Shown: positions 43,674 through 51,054 of the stretch, one piece after another
Layout of the letters: each line of letters opens with the position of its first letter
How positions within the stretch are numbered: the first letter of the stretch is position 1
Assembly (NCBI RefSeq): GCF_005280195.1
Contig: NZ_SZPR01000001.1
Span: 62,001-126,000 of the forward strand
Origin: Streptomyces galbus
GTDB lineage: Bacteria; Actinomycetota; Actinomycetes; Streptomycetales; Streptomycetaceae
Reading direction: 5' to 3'
DNA: 64,000 nucleotides
Position numbers and translations under genes: made by a program
The notes under the pieces: generated by a model
Seen by the model: the letters and a program-made list of their open reading frames with translations, nothing else
Database searches by the model: none
Told to the model about the DNA's origin: nothing

Positions 43674-43909
43674 CGGTCCGGGCCTTCGCGTCCCCGGCCC
43701 GGAGGCCGCCCGTGGCCCCGGGCCGCGCGGTCGTGCGCGCGAGACCGCGCGGTCGTACGCGCGACGGGGCCGAGTCCTCGTGCGCGCGGTGGCACCCGCC
43801 CGGCGTTGGGCCGAAATGCCGGTCGTGTTCCCCTCCGGACGTCTGCCTCCGCCTTCACTGGGTAGGGCTGCGATAGCCCCTGACGACGCCGCACCCCGAG
43901 GAGGACACC

Positions 43910-44116
43910 GTGGCCGTGTCGGCCCGCCCCCTGATCCCGGCCCCGCCCGAACCCCCGGCGGAGCCCTCCTCCGCCGCACCCCAGGAAGGCGCCTCGGGCG
44001 CCGAGGGCACCCTCGCCGAGGCCCCGCTGACCAGCGAGCCCCCGCTGCCCGACGCCGAACCCCTCACCAGCGAACCGCCGCTCGCCGCCGCGGACCCCGA
44101 CTCCACGAGGCCGTAG
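43910..44116 (+). CDS. Small proline-rich protein upstream of malQ, 68 aa
   Basis: GTG 43910 has GAGGAGG upstream. The product contains PLTSEPPL twice (about residues 39-46 and 51-58) and otherwise Pro, Ala, Glu and Ser, so it is probably disordered. Its stop directly abuts the malQ ATG, which implies translational coupling. It may be a real small protein or a leader ORF that sets malQ translation; both are open. Confidence 0.5.
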   Translation: MAVSARPLIPAPPEPPAEPSSAAPQEGASGAEGTLAEAPLTSEPPLPDAEPLTSEPPLAAADPDSTRP

Positions 44117-46306
44117 ATGACCGCACCGCGTGAGGACGCCGCCCACCAGCAGCCCCCCGGCGAGGAGCTGTCCCGGCTCGCCGAGCTGCACGGTGTGGCC
44201 ACCTCCTACAGCCCCTCCCCGGACCGCACGGTCCCCGCCACCGCCACGGCCGTCACCCGCGCCCTGGCCGCCCTGGGCGTCAACGCGAGCACCCCGCAGG
44301 CCCTGCGGACCGCGCTCGCCGACCGCGAGCGCCACCTGAGCGAACGGCTCGTGCCGCCGACCGTGGTCGCCTGGAGCGGCAGCCCGGCGCCCGCGCTCAC
44401 CGCCCTGCCCGACGGCACCCGGCTGCACGTCACCACCGAGGAGGGCGAGACCCGCACGTCCCCGGACGGTCTCCCGCCCGGCGTGCACGAGCTGACCGCC
44501 ACCGCGCCCGACGGCCGCACCGCCCACTCCCACCTCGTCGTCGCCCCGCCCCGGCTGCCCTCCGTGCCGGGACGCTCCCACGGCCTGCTCGTCCAGCTCT
44601 ACTCCCTGCTGTCCTCCCGCTCCTGGGGCATGGGCGACCTCGGCGACCTCGCCGAGCTGACCGGCTGGGCCGGCCGGGACCTCGGGGTCGGCTTCGTGCA
44701 GGTCAACCCGCTGCACGCGGCCGTGCCGGGCGCACCCACCGACCCCTCCCCGTACCGGCCCTCCTCGCGCCGCTTCCCCGACCCCGTACACCTGCGCGTC
44801 GAGGACGTCCCCGAGTACGCCTACGCCGAGGACCAGGAGACCCTGCGCTCCCTGCGCGAGCGGGCGGCCCGGCTGCGCGCCGCCGTGCTGGAGAAGGGCG
44901 AACTGATCGACCGGGACGCCGTGTGGGACCTGAAGCGACAGGCCCTGGAGCTGGTCGCGCGCGTGCCCCTCGGCCCGGGCCGGCACGCCGCCTACCGCGC
45001 CTTCCTCGCCGAACAGGGCCAGGCCCTGGAGGACCACGCCACCTGGTACGCCCTGGCCGAGGTGCACGGCTCCGACTGGACCCGCTGGCCCGAGGGGCTG
45101 CGCGACCCGCGCTCCGCCGAGACCGCCCGTGCCCGCGCCGAGCTGGCGGACCGGGTCGACTTCCACCGCCGGCTCGCCTGGCTCACCGACACCCAGCTCA
45201 CCGACGCCCAGCGGGCCGCGCGCGAGGCCGGGATGGCGGTCGGGATCGTGCACGACCTCGCCGTCGGCGTGCACCCCGAGGGCGCCGACACCTGGGCGCA
45301 GCAGGAGTACTTCGCGACCGGCATGTCCGTCGGCGCGCCCCCGGACGCCTTCAACGCCCGGGGCCAGGACTGGGGGCTGCCGCCCTGGCGCCCCGACCGC
45401 CTCGCCGCCTGCGGGTACGCGCCCTACCGCTCCCTCCTGCGCGCCCTGTTCCGCTCGGCCGGCGCCCTGCGCATCGACCACGTCATGGGCCTGTTCCGGC
45501 TCTGGTGGGTCCCCCAGGGCGAACCCCCGACCCAGGGCACCTACGTCCGCTACGACGCCGAGGCCATGCTCGCCGTCCTGGTCCTGGAGGCGTCCCGGGC
45601 CGGGGCCATGGTGATCGGCGAGGACCTGGGCACGGTCGAGCCGGGCGTGCGCGAGAGGCTGCGCGAGCGCGGGGTCCTCGGCACCTCGGTGCTGTGGTTC
45701 GAACGCGACTGGACCGGCGACGGCCGCCCGCTGCCACCGGAGAGCTGGCGCGCCGACTGCCTGGCCACCGCCACCACCCACGACCTCCCGCCCACGGCGG
45801 CCCGCCTCACCGGCGAGCACGTCGAGCTGCGCGACCGCCTGGGCCTGCTCACCCGACCCCTCGACGTCGAACGCGCCGAGGCCGCCGCCGACACCGCCGA
45901 GTGGCTGGCGGAGCTGGGCCGCCTCGGTCTGCTCGCCGGCTCGGGCGGGGACGGCTCCGGCGGGGACGGCTCGGGCGGGGACGGCTCCTCGGAGGAGGCC
46001 GAGGTGCAGGCCGTCCACCGGTTCCTGCTGCGCACCCCGGCCCACATGGTCGGCGTCTGGCTCCCGGACGGCGTCGGCGACCGCCGTCCGCAGAACCTGC
46101 CCGGCACCTGGGACCAGTACCCGAACTGGCGGCTGCCCGTCGCCGACGCGGAGGGCCGGCCCGTCACGCTGGAGGAGGTGGCGGCCTCACCCCGGATGCA
46201 GGCACTGATGGAGGTGCTGCGGGGCGACGGCCAGGACCTTCCCCCCGCCGGCGGGTCCCCGGCCGCCGGCGGGGGCGGCGCGCCGCCCGCCCCGGGCGAC
46301 GGGTGA
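44117..46306 (+). CDS. malQ: 4-alpha-glucanotransferase (amylomaltase, GH77)
   Basis: MalQ moves maltosyl and longer glucan units between chains in maltodextrin/glycogen metabolism. The 729-aa protein has GH77 motifs: LLVQLYSLLSSRSWGMGDLG, YRPSSRRFPDP, the nucleophile in LRIDHVMGLFRLWW, the acid/base in VIGEDLGTVEP, and TTHDLPPTAARLTG. An N-terminal domain of about 150 residues is typical of actinobacterial MalQ. Near residue 612 there is a tandem SGGDG repeat, a short flexible insertion. The ATG follows directly after the stop of the small ORF before it. Confidence 0.94.
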   Translation: MTAPREDAAHQQPPGEELSRLAELHGVATSYSPSPDRTVPATATAVTRALAALGVNASTPQALRTALADRERHLSERLVPPTVVAWSGSPAPALTALPDGTRLHVTTEEGETRTSPDGLPPGVHELTATAPDGRTAHSHLVVAPPRLPSVPGRSHGLLVQLYSLLSSRSWGMGDLGDLAELTGWAGRDLGVGFVQVNPLHAAVPGAPTDPSPYRPSSRRFPDPVHLRVEDVPEYAYAEDQETLRSLRERAARLRAAVLEKGELIDRDAVWDLKRQALELVARVPLGPGRHAAYRAFLAEQGQALEDHATWYALAEVHGSDWTRWPEGLRDPRSAETARARAELADRVDFHRRLAWLTDTQLTDAQRAAREAGMAVGIVHDLAVGVHPEGADTWAQQEYFATGMSVGAPPDAFNARGQDWGLPPWRPDRLAACGYAPYRSLLRALFRSAGALRIDHVMGLFRLWWVPQGEPPTQGTYVRYDAEAMLAVLVLEASRAGAMVIGEDLGTVEPGVRERLRERGVLGTSVLWFERDWTGDGRPLPPESWRADCLATATTHDLPPTAARLTGEHVELRDRLGLLTRPLDVERAEAAADTAEWLAELGRLGLLAGSGGDGSGGDGSGGDGSSEEAEVQAVHRFLLRTPAHMVGVWLPDGVGDRRPQNLPGTWDQYPNWRLPVADAEGRPVTLEEVAASPRMQALMEVLRGDGQDLPPAGGSPAAGGGGAPPAPGDG

Positions 46307-46410
46307 GGCCCGGGTGGAAGGGGCGCGCCGGGCCTCGCCCGGCCGCCCGGGCGCACTCATACGGCACCCCGGGCGCGCACCCCTTCCACCGGTTCGCTAA
46401 CTTGGGCGTC

Positions 46411-46686
46411 GTGGACAAGAAGAACGCCCTGCGCGCCGGCGCCCTGGCTGCCGGTACGACGCTGATGATGCTGCTCATGTCGTCCCCCGCGCTCGCGCTG
46501 ACGCGCGACGACGGCGACGACCCCGGTCCGGGCCTGAGCGTCATCGAGACGCTGGGCCTCTACGTCGTGGCCCCGCTCGCGCTGTTCGGGATCATCACCG
46601 GCCTGGTCATGGTCCTGGACAAGTCCCACCGCGCGAAGGACACCACCAGCTCCAACATCGACACCCGGGCCGACGCCAAGGCCTGA
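46411..46686 (+). CDS. Small membrane protein, 91 aa
   Basis: It starts KKNALRAGALAAGTTLMMLL (hydrophobic, signal-anchor-like) and has a second membrane helix (LGLYVVAPLALFGIITGLVM) near the middle, then a charged tail (KSHRAKDTTSSNIDTRADAKA). No family is recognised. GTG 46411 has no Shine-Dalgarno; TAACTT at 46398-46403 lies 7 bases upstream, so the mRNA may be leaderless. It is convergent with tetR, with a terminator between. Confidence 0.7.
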   Translation: MDKKNALRAGALAAGTTLMMLLMSSPALALTRDDGDDPGPGLSVIETLGLYVVAPLALFGIITGLVMVLDKSHRAKDTTSSNIDTRADAKA

Positions 46687-46716
46687 CGCGGAGCGTCCGT
46701 CCGCCGCACTCCACCG

Positions 46717-46778
46717 AGGGCGCCGCCCCCGCCGCCGTACGCGCACACCACGCCGTACGACGACGGGGGCGGCGCCCT
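46717..46778. terminator. Bidirectional terminator
   Basis: AGGGCGCCGCCCCC (46717-46730) pairs perfectly with GGGGGCGGCGCCCT (46765-46778) between the small membrane protein and the convergent tetR gene. The loop contains a second short inverted repeat, CGCCGTAC-like. Confidence 0.8.
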
Positions 46779-46839
46779 TGCCGTTGTGCCCCCCGTGCGG
46801 CGCCCCCGACCGGCCCCGGCGCGGTCGGCCCCGGCCCGG

Positions 46840-47451
46840 TCAGGGGCTCGGCGCCGTCAGGTACCGCTGCACGGTGGGCGCCAGCCACGCCACGATCTCC
46901 TGGCGGTGCAGCGCGGCGGCGGACGCCAGGCGCAGGACGTAGCGGGCGAGGGCGAGGCCGAGGAGCTGCGAGGCGGAGAGCGCGGCGCGCGTCGCGGCCT
47001 GCTCGGGGTCGGGGCAGACGGCCCGGGCGACGGGCAGGAGCTGGTCGCGGAAGATGTCCTGCACCCGCTCGGCCCCGGCCTGGTTGGTGACGCCGACCCG
47101 CAGCAGCGCGGTGAGCACCTCGTTGCTCTCCCACAGGTCGAGGAAGTGGGTGACCAGGGCCTCGCCGACCTCGGGCCGGGGGACGGCGGCGAGGTCGGGC
47201 AGCTTGAGGTCGACGGCGACGGCCGCCGCGAACAGGCCCTCCTTGCTGCCGTAGTAGCGCATCACCATCGAGGGGTCGATGCGGGCGTCGCGGGCGATGG
47301 CCCGGATGGTGGCCCGCTCGTAGCCGTCGGCGGCGAACCGCTCGCGGGCGGCGTGCAGGATCGCGGTGCGGGTGGCGTCGGAGCGGCGGGGCGACGGCGC
47401 GCTGCCGGTGCCGTTGTGGCCGGTGCCGTTGCTGTCGGTGCGGTCTGGCAT
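46840..47451 (-). CDS. TetR-family repressor
   Basis: The 203-aa protein has a TetR helix-turn-helix near residue 24-70 (SDATRTAILHAARERFAADG; YERATIRAIARDARIDPSMV; MRYYGSKEGLFAAAV) and an all-helical ligand/dimer domain. It faces a divergent FAD-dependent monooxygenase gene across a repeat-filled control region, the classical arrangement of a local repressor. The start ATG 47451 has no Shine-Dalgarno and is directly abutted by an operator repeat, so the message may be leaderless. The ligand is unknown. Confidence 0.9.
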   Translation of the reverse strand: MPDRTDSNGTGHNGTGSAPSPRRSDATRTAILHAARERFAADGYERATIRAIARDARIDPSMVMRYYGSKEGLFAAAVAVDLKLPDLAAVPRPEVGEALVTHFLDLWESNEVLTALLRVGVTNQAGAERVQDIFRDQLLPVARAVCPDPEQAATRAALSASQLLGLALARYVLRLASAAALHRQEIVAWLAPTVQRYLTAPSP

Positions 47452-47495
47452 GCCAACGAGCGTAGGCCAACAGGCGTGGGCAAACCAGTGTGGGC
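47452..47495. promoter_or_regulatory. Operator cluster A: three 16-bp quasi-palindromes, 14-bp period
   Basis: GCCAACGAGCGTAGGC (47452-47467), GCCAACAGGCGTGGGC (47466-47481) and GCAAACCAGTGTGGGC (47480-47495) follow each other with 2-base overlaps. They fit GCCAACA-NN-TGTTGGC. The cluster directly abuts the tetR start codon. Confidence 0.7.
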
Positions 47496-47537
47496 CGCAT
47501 TTCGGCCATCTGGCCACTCCCGGCCGGGGTGACTCCT

Positions 47538-47581
47538 GCGAACAAATGTTGGCCAACAAGTGTATGCCAACAGATGTTGGC
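47538..47581. promoter_or_regulatory. Operator cluster B: three 16-bp quasi-palindromes, 14-bp period
   Basis: GCGAACAAATGTTGGC (47538-47553), GCCAACAAGTGTATGC (47552-47567) and GCCAACAGATGTTGGC (47566-47581, perfect arms) overlap by 2 bases. The same motif as cluster A, located between the divergent tetR and monooxygenase genes. Confidence 0.75.
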
Positions 47582-47609
47582 AATCCGTAGAGCGACCCCT
47601 ATCGTCATG

Positions 47610-47625
47610 GCCAACACGCGTTGAC
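47610..47625. promoter_or_regulatory. Single copy of the same operator motif
   Basis: GCCAACACGCGTTGAC has the GCCAACA arm and a near match of the other. It is the seventh copy and lies 28 bases before the monooxygenase start. Confidence 0.6.
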
Positions 47626-47653
47626 CACCCCGCGTCGGCACCAGGAGGGCTCG

Positions 47654-49189
47654 ATGAACGCCACAGGCACCCAGGACACCCACTCCGTGATCGTCGTCGG
47701 CGCCGGCCCCACCGGTCTGCTCCTCGCCGGCGACCTCGCCACGGCCGGCGTCCCGGTCACCCTCCTCGACAAGCGCCCCCGCGAGATCAGCAACCTCTCG
47801 CGCGCCTTCGTGCTGCACGCCCGCACCCTGGAGGAGCTGGACGCCCGCGACCTGGCCGACCGCCTGGAGTCCGTCGGCCGCCCCCTGGAGAACCTGCAGC
47901 TCTTCGGCCGGCTGGACCTCGGCCTGGACGGGCTGCGCTCCCGCTTCCGGCACGTCCTGGTCATCCCGCAGTACGAGGTGGAGAAGGCGCTGCTGGAGCG
48001 CGCCGAGCGGGCCGGGGTGACGTTCCGCTACGGGACCGAGGTCACCCGGCTGACCCAGGACGCCGACGGCGTGACCGTCACCGTCACCTCCTCGGGCGAG
48101 GACGCGGGCAAGGGCACCGGCAAGGAATCCGGCGAGGACCGCGGCGAGGGCTCCGGCGGCGCCCCCGCCACCGAGCGCCTGCACGCCTCCTACGTCGTCG
48201 GCGCCGACGGCCTGCACAGCACCGTCCGCAAGGCCGTCGGGCTGCCCTTCCCCGGCCGCGCGGTGATCCGGTCCGTGGTGCTCGCCGACGTCCGGCTGGC
48301 CGAGGAGCCGCAGGCGCTGCTCACGGTGAACGCCACCGGGAAGGCGTTCGCCTTCCTCGCGCCCTTCGGCGACGGCTACCACCGGGTGATCGGCTGGAAC
48401 CGCGACCGGGTCGTCTCCGACCACGCGCCGCTCGACCTCGACGAGGTCAAGCAGATCACCCGGCTCGCGCTCGGCCGTGACTTCGGCATGCACGACCCGC
48501 GCTGGATGTCCCGCTTCCACAGTGACGAGCGCCAGGCGCCCGCCTACCGTGTCGGCCGCGTCCTCCTGGCCGGCGACGCCGCGCACGTGCACAGCCCGGC
48601 CGGCGGGCAGGGCATGAACACCGGGCTGCAGGACGCCGCCAACCTGGGCTGGAAGCTCGCCCAGGTGGTGCACGGCCGCGCCGACGACGCGCTGCTGGAC
48701 TCCTACCAAAGCGAGCGCCACCCCATCGGCCGGGCCGTGCTGCGCAGCAGCGGCGGCATCGTCCGCCTCGCCATGGCCCACCGGCCCTGGTCGCGGGCGC
48801 TGCGCGCGGCCGTCTCGGGCGTGGTGGACTCCGTGGCTCCCGTCCGCCGGCGCGCCACCGGCCAGGTGACCGGCCTCGGCTACCGCTACCCCGCGCCCCG
48901 CGGCGCCCACCGCTTCACCGGTCTGCGCGTGCCCGACATCGCCCTCGCCGACGGCGGCCGCCTGTACGCGTCACTGCGCGGCGGCCGCTTCGTGCTGATC
49001 ACCCCGGGCGCCCCGGAGACGGCGGCGCACCCCTACGACGAGGGCCGCAAGGACCGGCTGGCGGTGGAGCACTGGGCGAGCGACCGGCGCACGGCCGTCC
49101 TGGTGCGCCCCGACGGGTACGCGGCCTGGGCGTCGGACGACGCGGACCCGGCCGCGATCGAGGCGGCCCTGGAGCGGCACGTGGGCTGA
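47654..49189 (+). CDS. FAD-dependent aromatic monooxygenase (PheA/TfdB type)
   Basis: This 511-aa flavoprotein has the FAD dinucleotide motif VIVVGAGPTGLLLAGDLA, the DG motif VVGADGLHSTVRKAVG and the ribose-binding LLAGDAAHVHSPAGGQGMNT. A small Gly/Glu-rich insertion (KGTGKESGEDRGEGSGG) interrupts the middle. Enzymes of this kind hydroxylate phenols, tetracyclines or rifamycins. ATG 47654 has AGGAGGG. It is divergent from the TetR gene and under the seven-copy operator array, so it is probably induced by its own substrate. Confidence 0.9.
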   Translation: MNATGTQDTHSVIVVGAGPTGLLLAGDLATAGVPVTLLDKRPREISNLSRAFVLHARTLEELDARDLADRLESVGRPLENLQLFGRLDLGLDGLRSRFRHVLVIPQYEVEKALLERAERAGVTFRYGTEVTRLTQDADGVTVTVTSSGEDAGKGTGKESGEDRGEGSGGAPATERLHASYVVGADGLHSTVRKAVGLPFPGRAVIRSVVLADVRLAEEPQALLTVNATGKAFAFLAPFGDGYHRVIGWNRDRVVSDHAPLDLDEVKQITRLALGRDFGMHDPRWMSRFHSDERQAPAYRVGRVLLAGDAAHVHSPAGGQGMNTGLQDAANLGWKLAQVVHGRADDALLDSYQSERHPIGRAVLRSSGGIVRLAMAHRPWSRALRAAVSGVVDSVAPVRRRATGQVTGLGYRYPAPRGAHRFTGLRVPDIALADGGRLYASLRGGRFVLITPGAPETAAHPYDEGRKDRLAVEHWASDRRTAVLVRPDGYAAWASDDADPAAIEAALERHVG

Positions 49190-49319
49190 GCCCGCGCACC
49201 GCCGGGAGCGCCCCGCGCCCCTGGGCCGTATCCGCAAAGCCGCTCCCCCGGAGGGGGGACCGCGCCGGACGCCGCAGGCCCCGCCCTCCGGGCGGACGAC
49301 GCGACTTCGCGGGTACGAC

Positions 49320-49826
49320 CTAGCGTTCCGTCGAGAGCAGCAACTCCCGCAGCAGGTCGGCCAGCTGGCCGGCCTGTTGTGCGTTCAGGGCGGACAGCGC
49401 CTCGCGCTCGACGGCGAGGCCGGCGCCGACGGCGCGGTCGACGAGGTCGAGCCCCTGCTCGGTCAGCGTGACGCGCAGCCCGCGCCGGTCGTGCGGGTCG
49501 GGGGAGCGCCGCAGCAGCCCGGCGCGCTCCAGCTTGTCCAGCCGGCCGGTCATCCCGCCCGTGGTCAGCATGAGCGTCGCGGACAGCTCGCGGGGCGAGA
49601 GGGTGTAGGGCTCGCCGGCGCGCCGCAGCGTGGCGAGGACGTCGAACTCGCCGCGGGCCAGGCCGAGGGGCGCGTACGCCTTCTCCATGCGGTCGCCCAT
49701 GGCGCGGGACAGCCGGAAGATCCGGCCGAAGACCTCCATGGCGGCGGTGTCGAGGTCGGGCCGGACGGCGGCCCACTGCTCGACGATCGCGTCGACGGGG
49801 TCCTGGGGGTGCGCCTTCGGGTTCAT
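49320..49826 (-). CDS. MarR-family regulator
   Basis: The 168-aa protein has the MarR wing-helix (LARGEFDVLATLRRAGEPYT; SPRELSATLMLTTGGMTGRL; RRSPDPHDRRGLRVTLTE) and helical dimerisation ends. It is divergent from an EamA transporter gene. The intervening region carries two 12-bp palindromes, so it likely represses both genes in the absence of a small phenolic or drug ligand. Confidence 0.92.
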   Translation of the reverse strand: MNPKAHPQDPVDAIVEQWAAVRPDLDTAAMEVFGRIFRLSRAMGDRMEKAYAPLGLARGEFDVLATLRRAGEPYTLSPRELSATLMLTTGGMTGRLDKLERAGLLRRSPDPHDRRGLRVTLTEQGLDLVDRAVGAGLAVEREALSALNAQQAGQLADLLRELLLSTER

Positions 49827-49871
49827 GGCCCGCAGTATCCGACGGCGGTCGGGTCGGTCGCAAGAAACCTG

Positions 49872-49898
49872 CTTGACGTTAAGTGGCTTAGCGCTAAG
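49872..49898. promoter_or_regulatory. MarR operators overlapping a plus-strand promoter
   Basis: CTTGACGTTAAG (49872-49883) and the perfect palindrome CTTAGCGCTAAG (49887-49898) lie 15 bases apart. TTGACG (49873-49878) and TAAGCT (49895-49900), 16 bases between, form a promoter for the EamA gene, so binding would block it. Confidence 0.65.
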
Positions 49899-49960
49899 CT
49901 ACTTGCAGCCTACCTAGCTCGCCGGGGACATCACCGGGGAAACCACCGGAAGGAACGGCC

Positions 49961-50920
49961 ATGAACCGGTCCGCCACCGTTCTGCTCACCGCCCTCGCCC
50001 CCGTCTCCTGGGGCACCACCTACGCGGTCACCACCGAGTTCCTCCCGGCGGACCGCCCCCTGTTCACGGCCGCCCTGCGCGCCCTGCCCGCCGGCCTGCT
50101 GCTCCTCGCCCTCGCCCGGGTCCTGCCGCGCGGTGCCTGGTGGGGCAGGGCGGCGGTGCTCGGCGCGCTGAACATCGGCGCGTTCTTCCCGCTGCTGTTC
50201 CTCGCGGCGTACCGGCTGCCGGGCGGCATGGCGGCGGTCGTGGGCTCGGTCGGCCCGCTGTTCGTGGTGGGCCTGTCGGCGTTGTTCCTGGGGCACCGCC
50301 CCACCGCCCGGACCCTGCTCACCGGCATCGTGGCGGCCCTCGGCGTCAGCCTGGTGGTGCTCAGGGCGGCCGGGGTGCTGGACGCGGTCGGGGTCCTGGC
50401 GGCCCTCGCCTCCACGGCCTCCATGTCGGCCGGCACCGTCCTGACCAAGAAGTGGGGGCGCCCCGCGGGGGTCGGGCCGCTGGCGCTGACCGCCTGGCAG
50501 CTCACGGCCGGCGGTCTGATGACGGTGCCGCTCGCCCTCGCCGTCGAGGGCGCCCCGCCCGCGCTGGACGCCCCCGCGGTCGGCGGCTACCTCTACCTGG
50601 CCCTGGCCAACACGGCGCTCGCCTACTGGCTGTGGTTCCGCGGCATCGGCCGGCTCAGCGCCACCCAGGTCACCTTCCTCGGCCCGCTGTCCCCGCTCAC
50701 CGCGGCGGTCGTCGGCTGGGCGGCCCTGGGCCAGACGCTGACCCCCGTCCAGCTCGCGGGCATGGCCCTGGCGTTCGGCGCGACCGTGGCCGGGCAGCTC
50801 CGCCCCGGCGGCGGGCCCGGCGTCCCCCGCACGCCCCGACGGGCGACCACGCGACCCGCCGCCCCCGTGCCCGCGCCCCGCACGACTGCCGCGACCCCCG
50901 CCCCCGCCCGGCAGGGCTGA
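49961..50920 (+). CDS. EamA/DMT-superfamily exporter, MarR-controlled
   Basis: This 319-aa protein has about ten membrane segments (ALAPVSWGTTYAVTTEFLPA, GMAAVVGSVGPLFVVGLSA and others) and a Pro/Ala/Thr-rich C-terminal tail. It is the divergent target of the MarR regulator, so it probably exports the compound that MarR senses. ATG 49961 has GGAAGGAAC. A perfect 15-bp stem terminator follows. Confidence 0.9.
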   Translation: MNRSATVLLTALAPVSWGTTYAVTTEFLPADRPLFTAALRALPAGLLLLALARVLPRGAWWGRAAVLGALNIGAFFPLLFLAAYRLPGGMAAVVGSVGPLFVVGLSALFLGHRPTARTLLTGIVAALGVSLVVLRAAGVLDAVGVLAALASTASMSAGTVLTKKWGRPAGVGPLALTAWQLTAGGLMTVPLALAVEGAPPALDAPAVGGYLYLALANTALAYWLWFRGIGRLSATQVTFLGPLSPLTAAVVGWAALGQTLTPVQLAGMALAFGATVAGQLRPGGGPGVPRTPRRATTRPAAPVPAPRTTAATPAPARQG

Positions 50921-50951
50921 CCCCGAGCGCGCGGCGGCGCGCGGAAGACGA

Positions 50952-50987
50952 CGGAGGGGCGCCCGGTACCCACCGGGCGCCCCTCCG
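50952..50987. terminator. Strong bidirectional terminator
   Basis: CGGAGGGGCGCCCGG (50952-50966) pairs perfectly with CCGGGCGCCCCTCCG (50973-50987) around TACCCA. It lies between the EamA gene and the convergent pepN. Confidence 0.85.
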
Positions 50988-51012
50988 CTTCACCGACGCG
51001 CGGTCAGCGACG

Positions 51013-51054
51013 CGCGTTCACCGGCCCGCGTTCACCGGCCCGCGTTCACCGGCC
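51013..51054. repeat. 14-bp tandem repeat, three perfect copies, over the pepN stop
   Basis: CGCGTTCACCGGCC is repeated three times without any change. Each copy carries a TCA, so each carries a minus-strand TGA. The pepN stop (51046-51048) is the one in the copy nearest to the gene. Confidence 0.85.
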
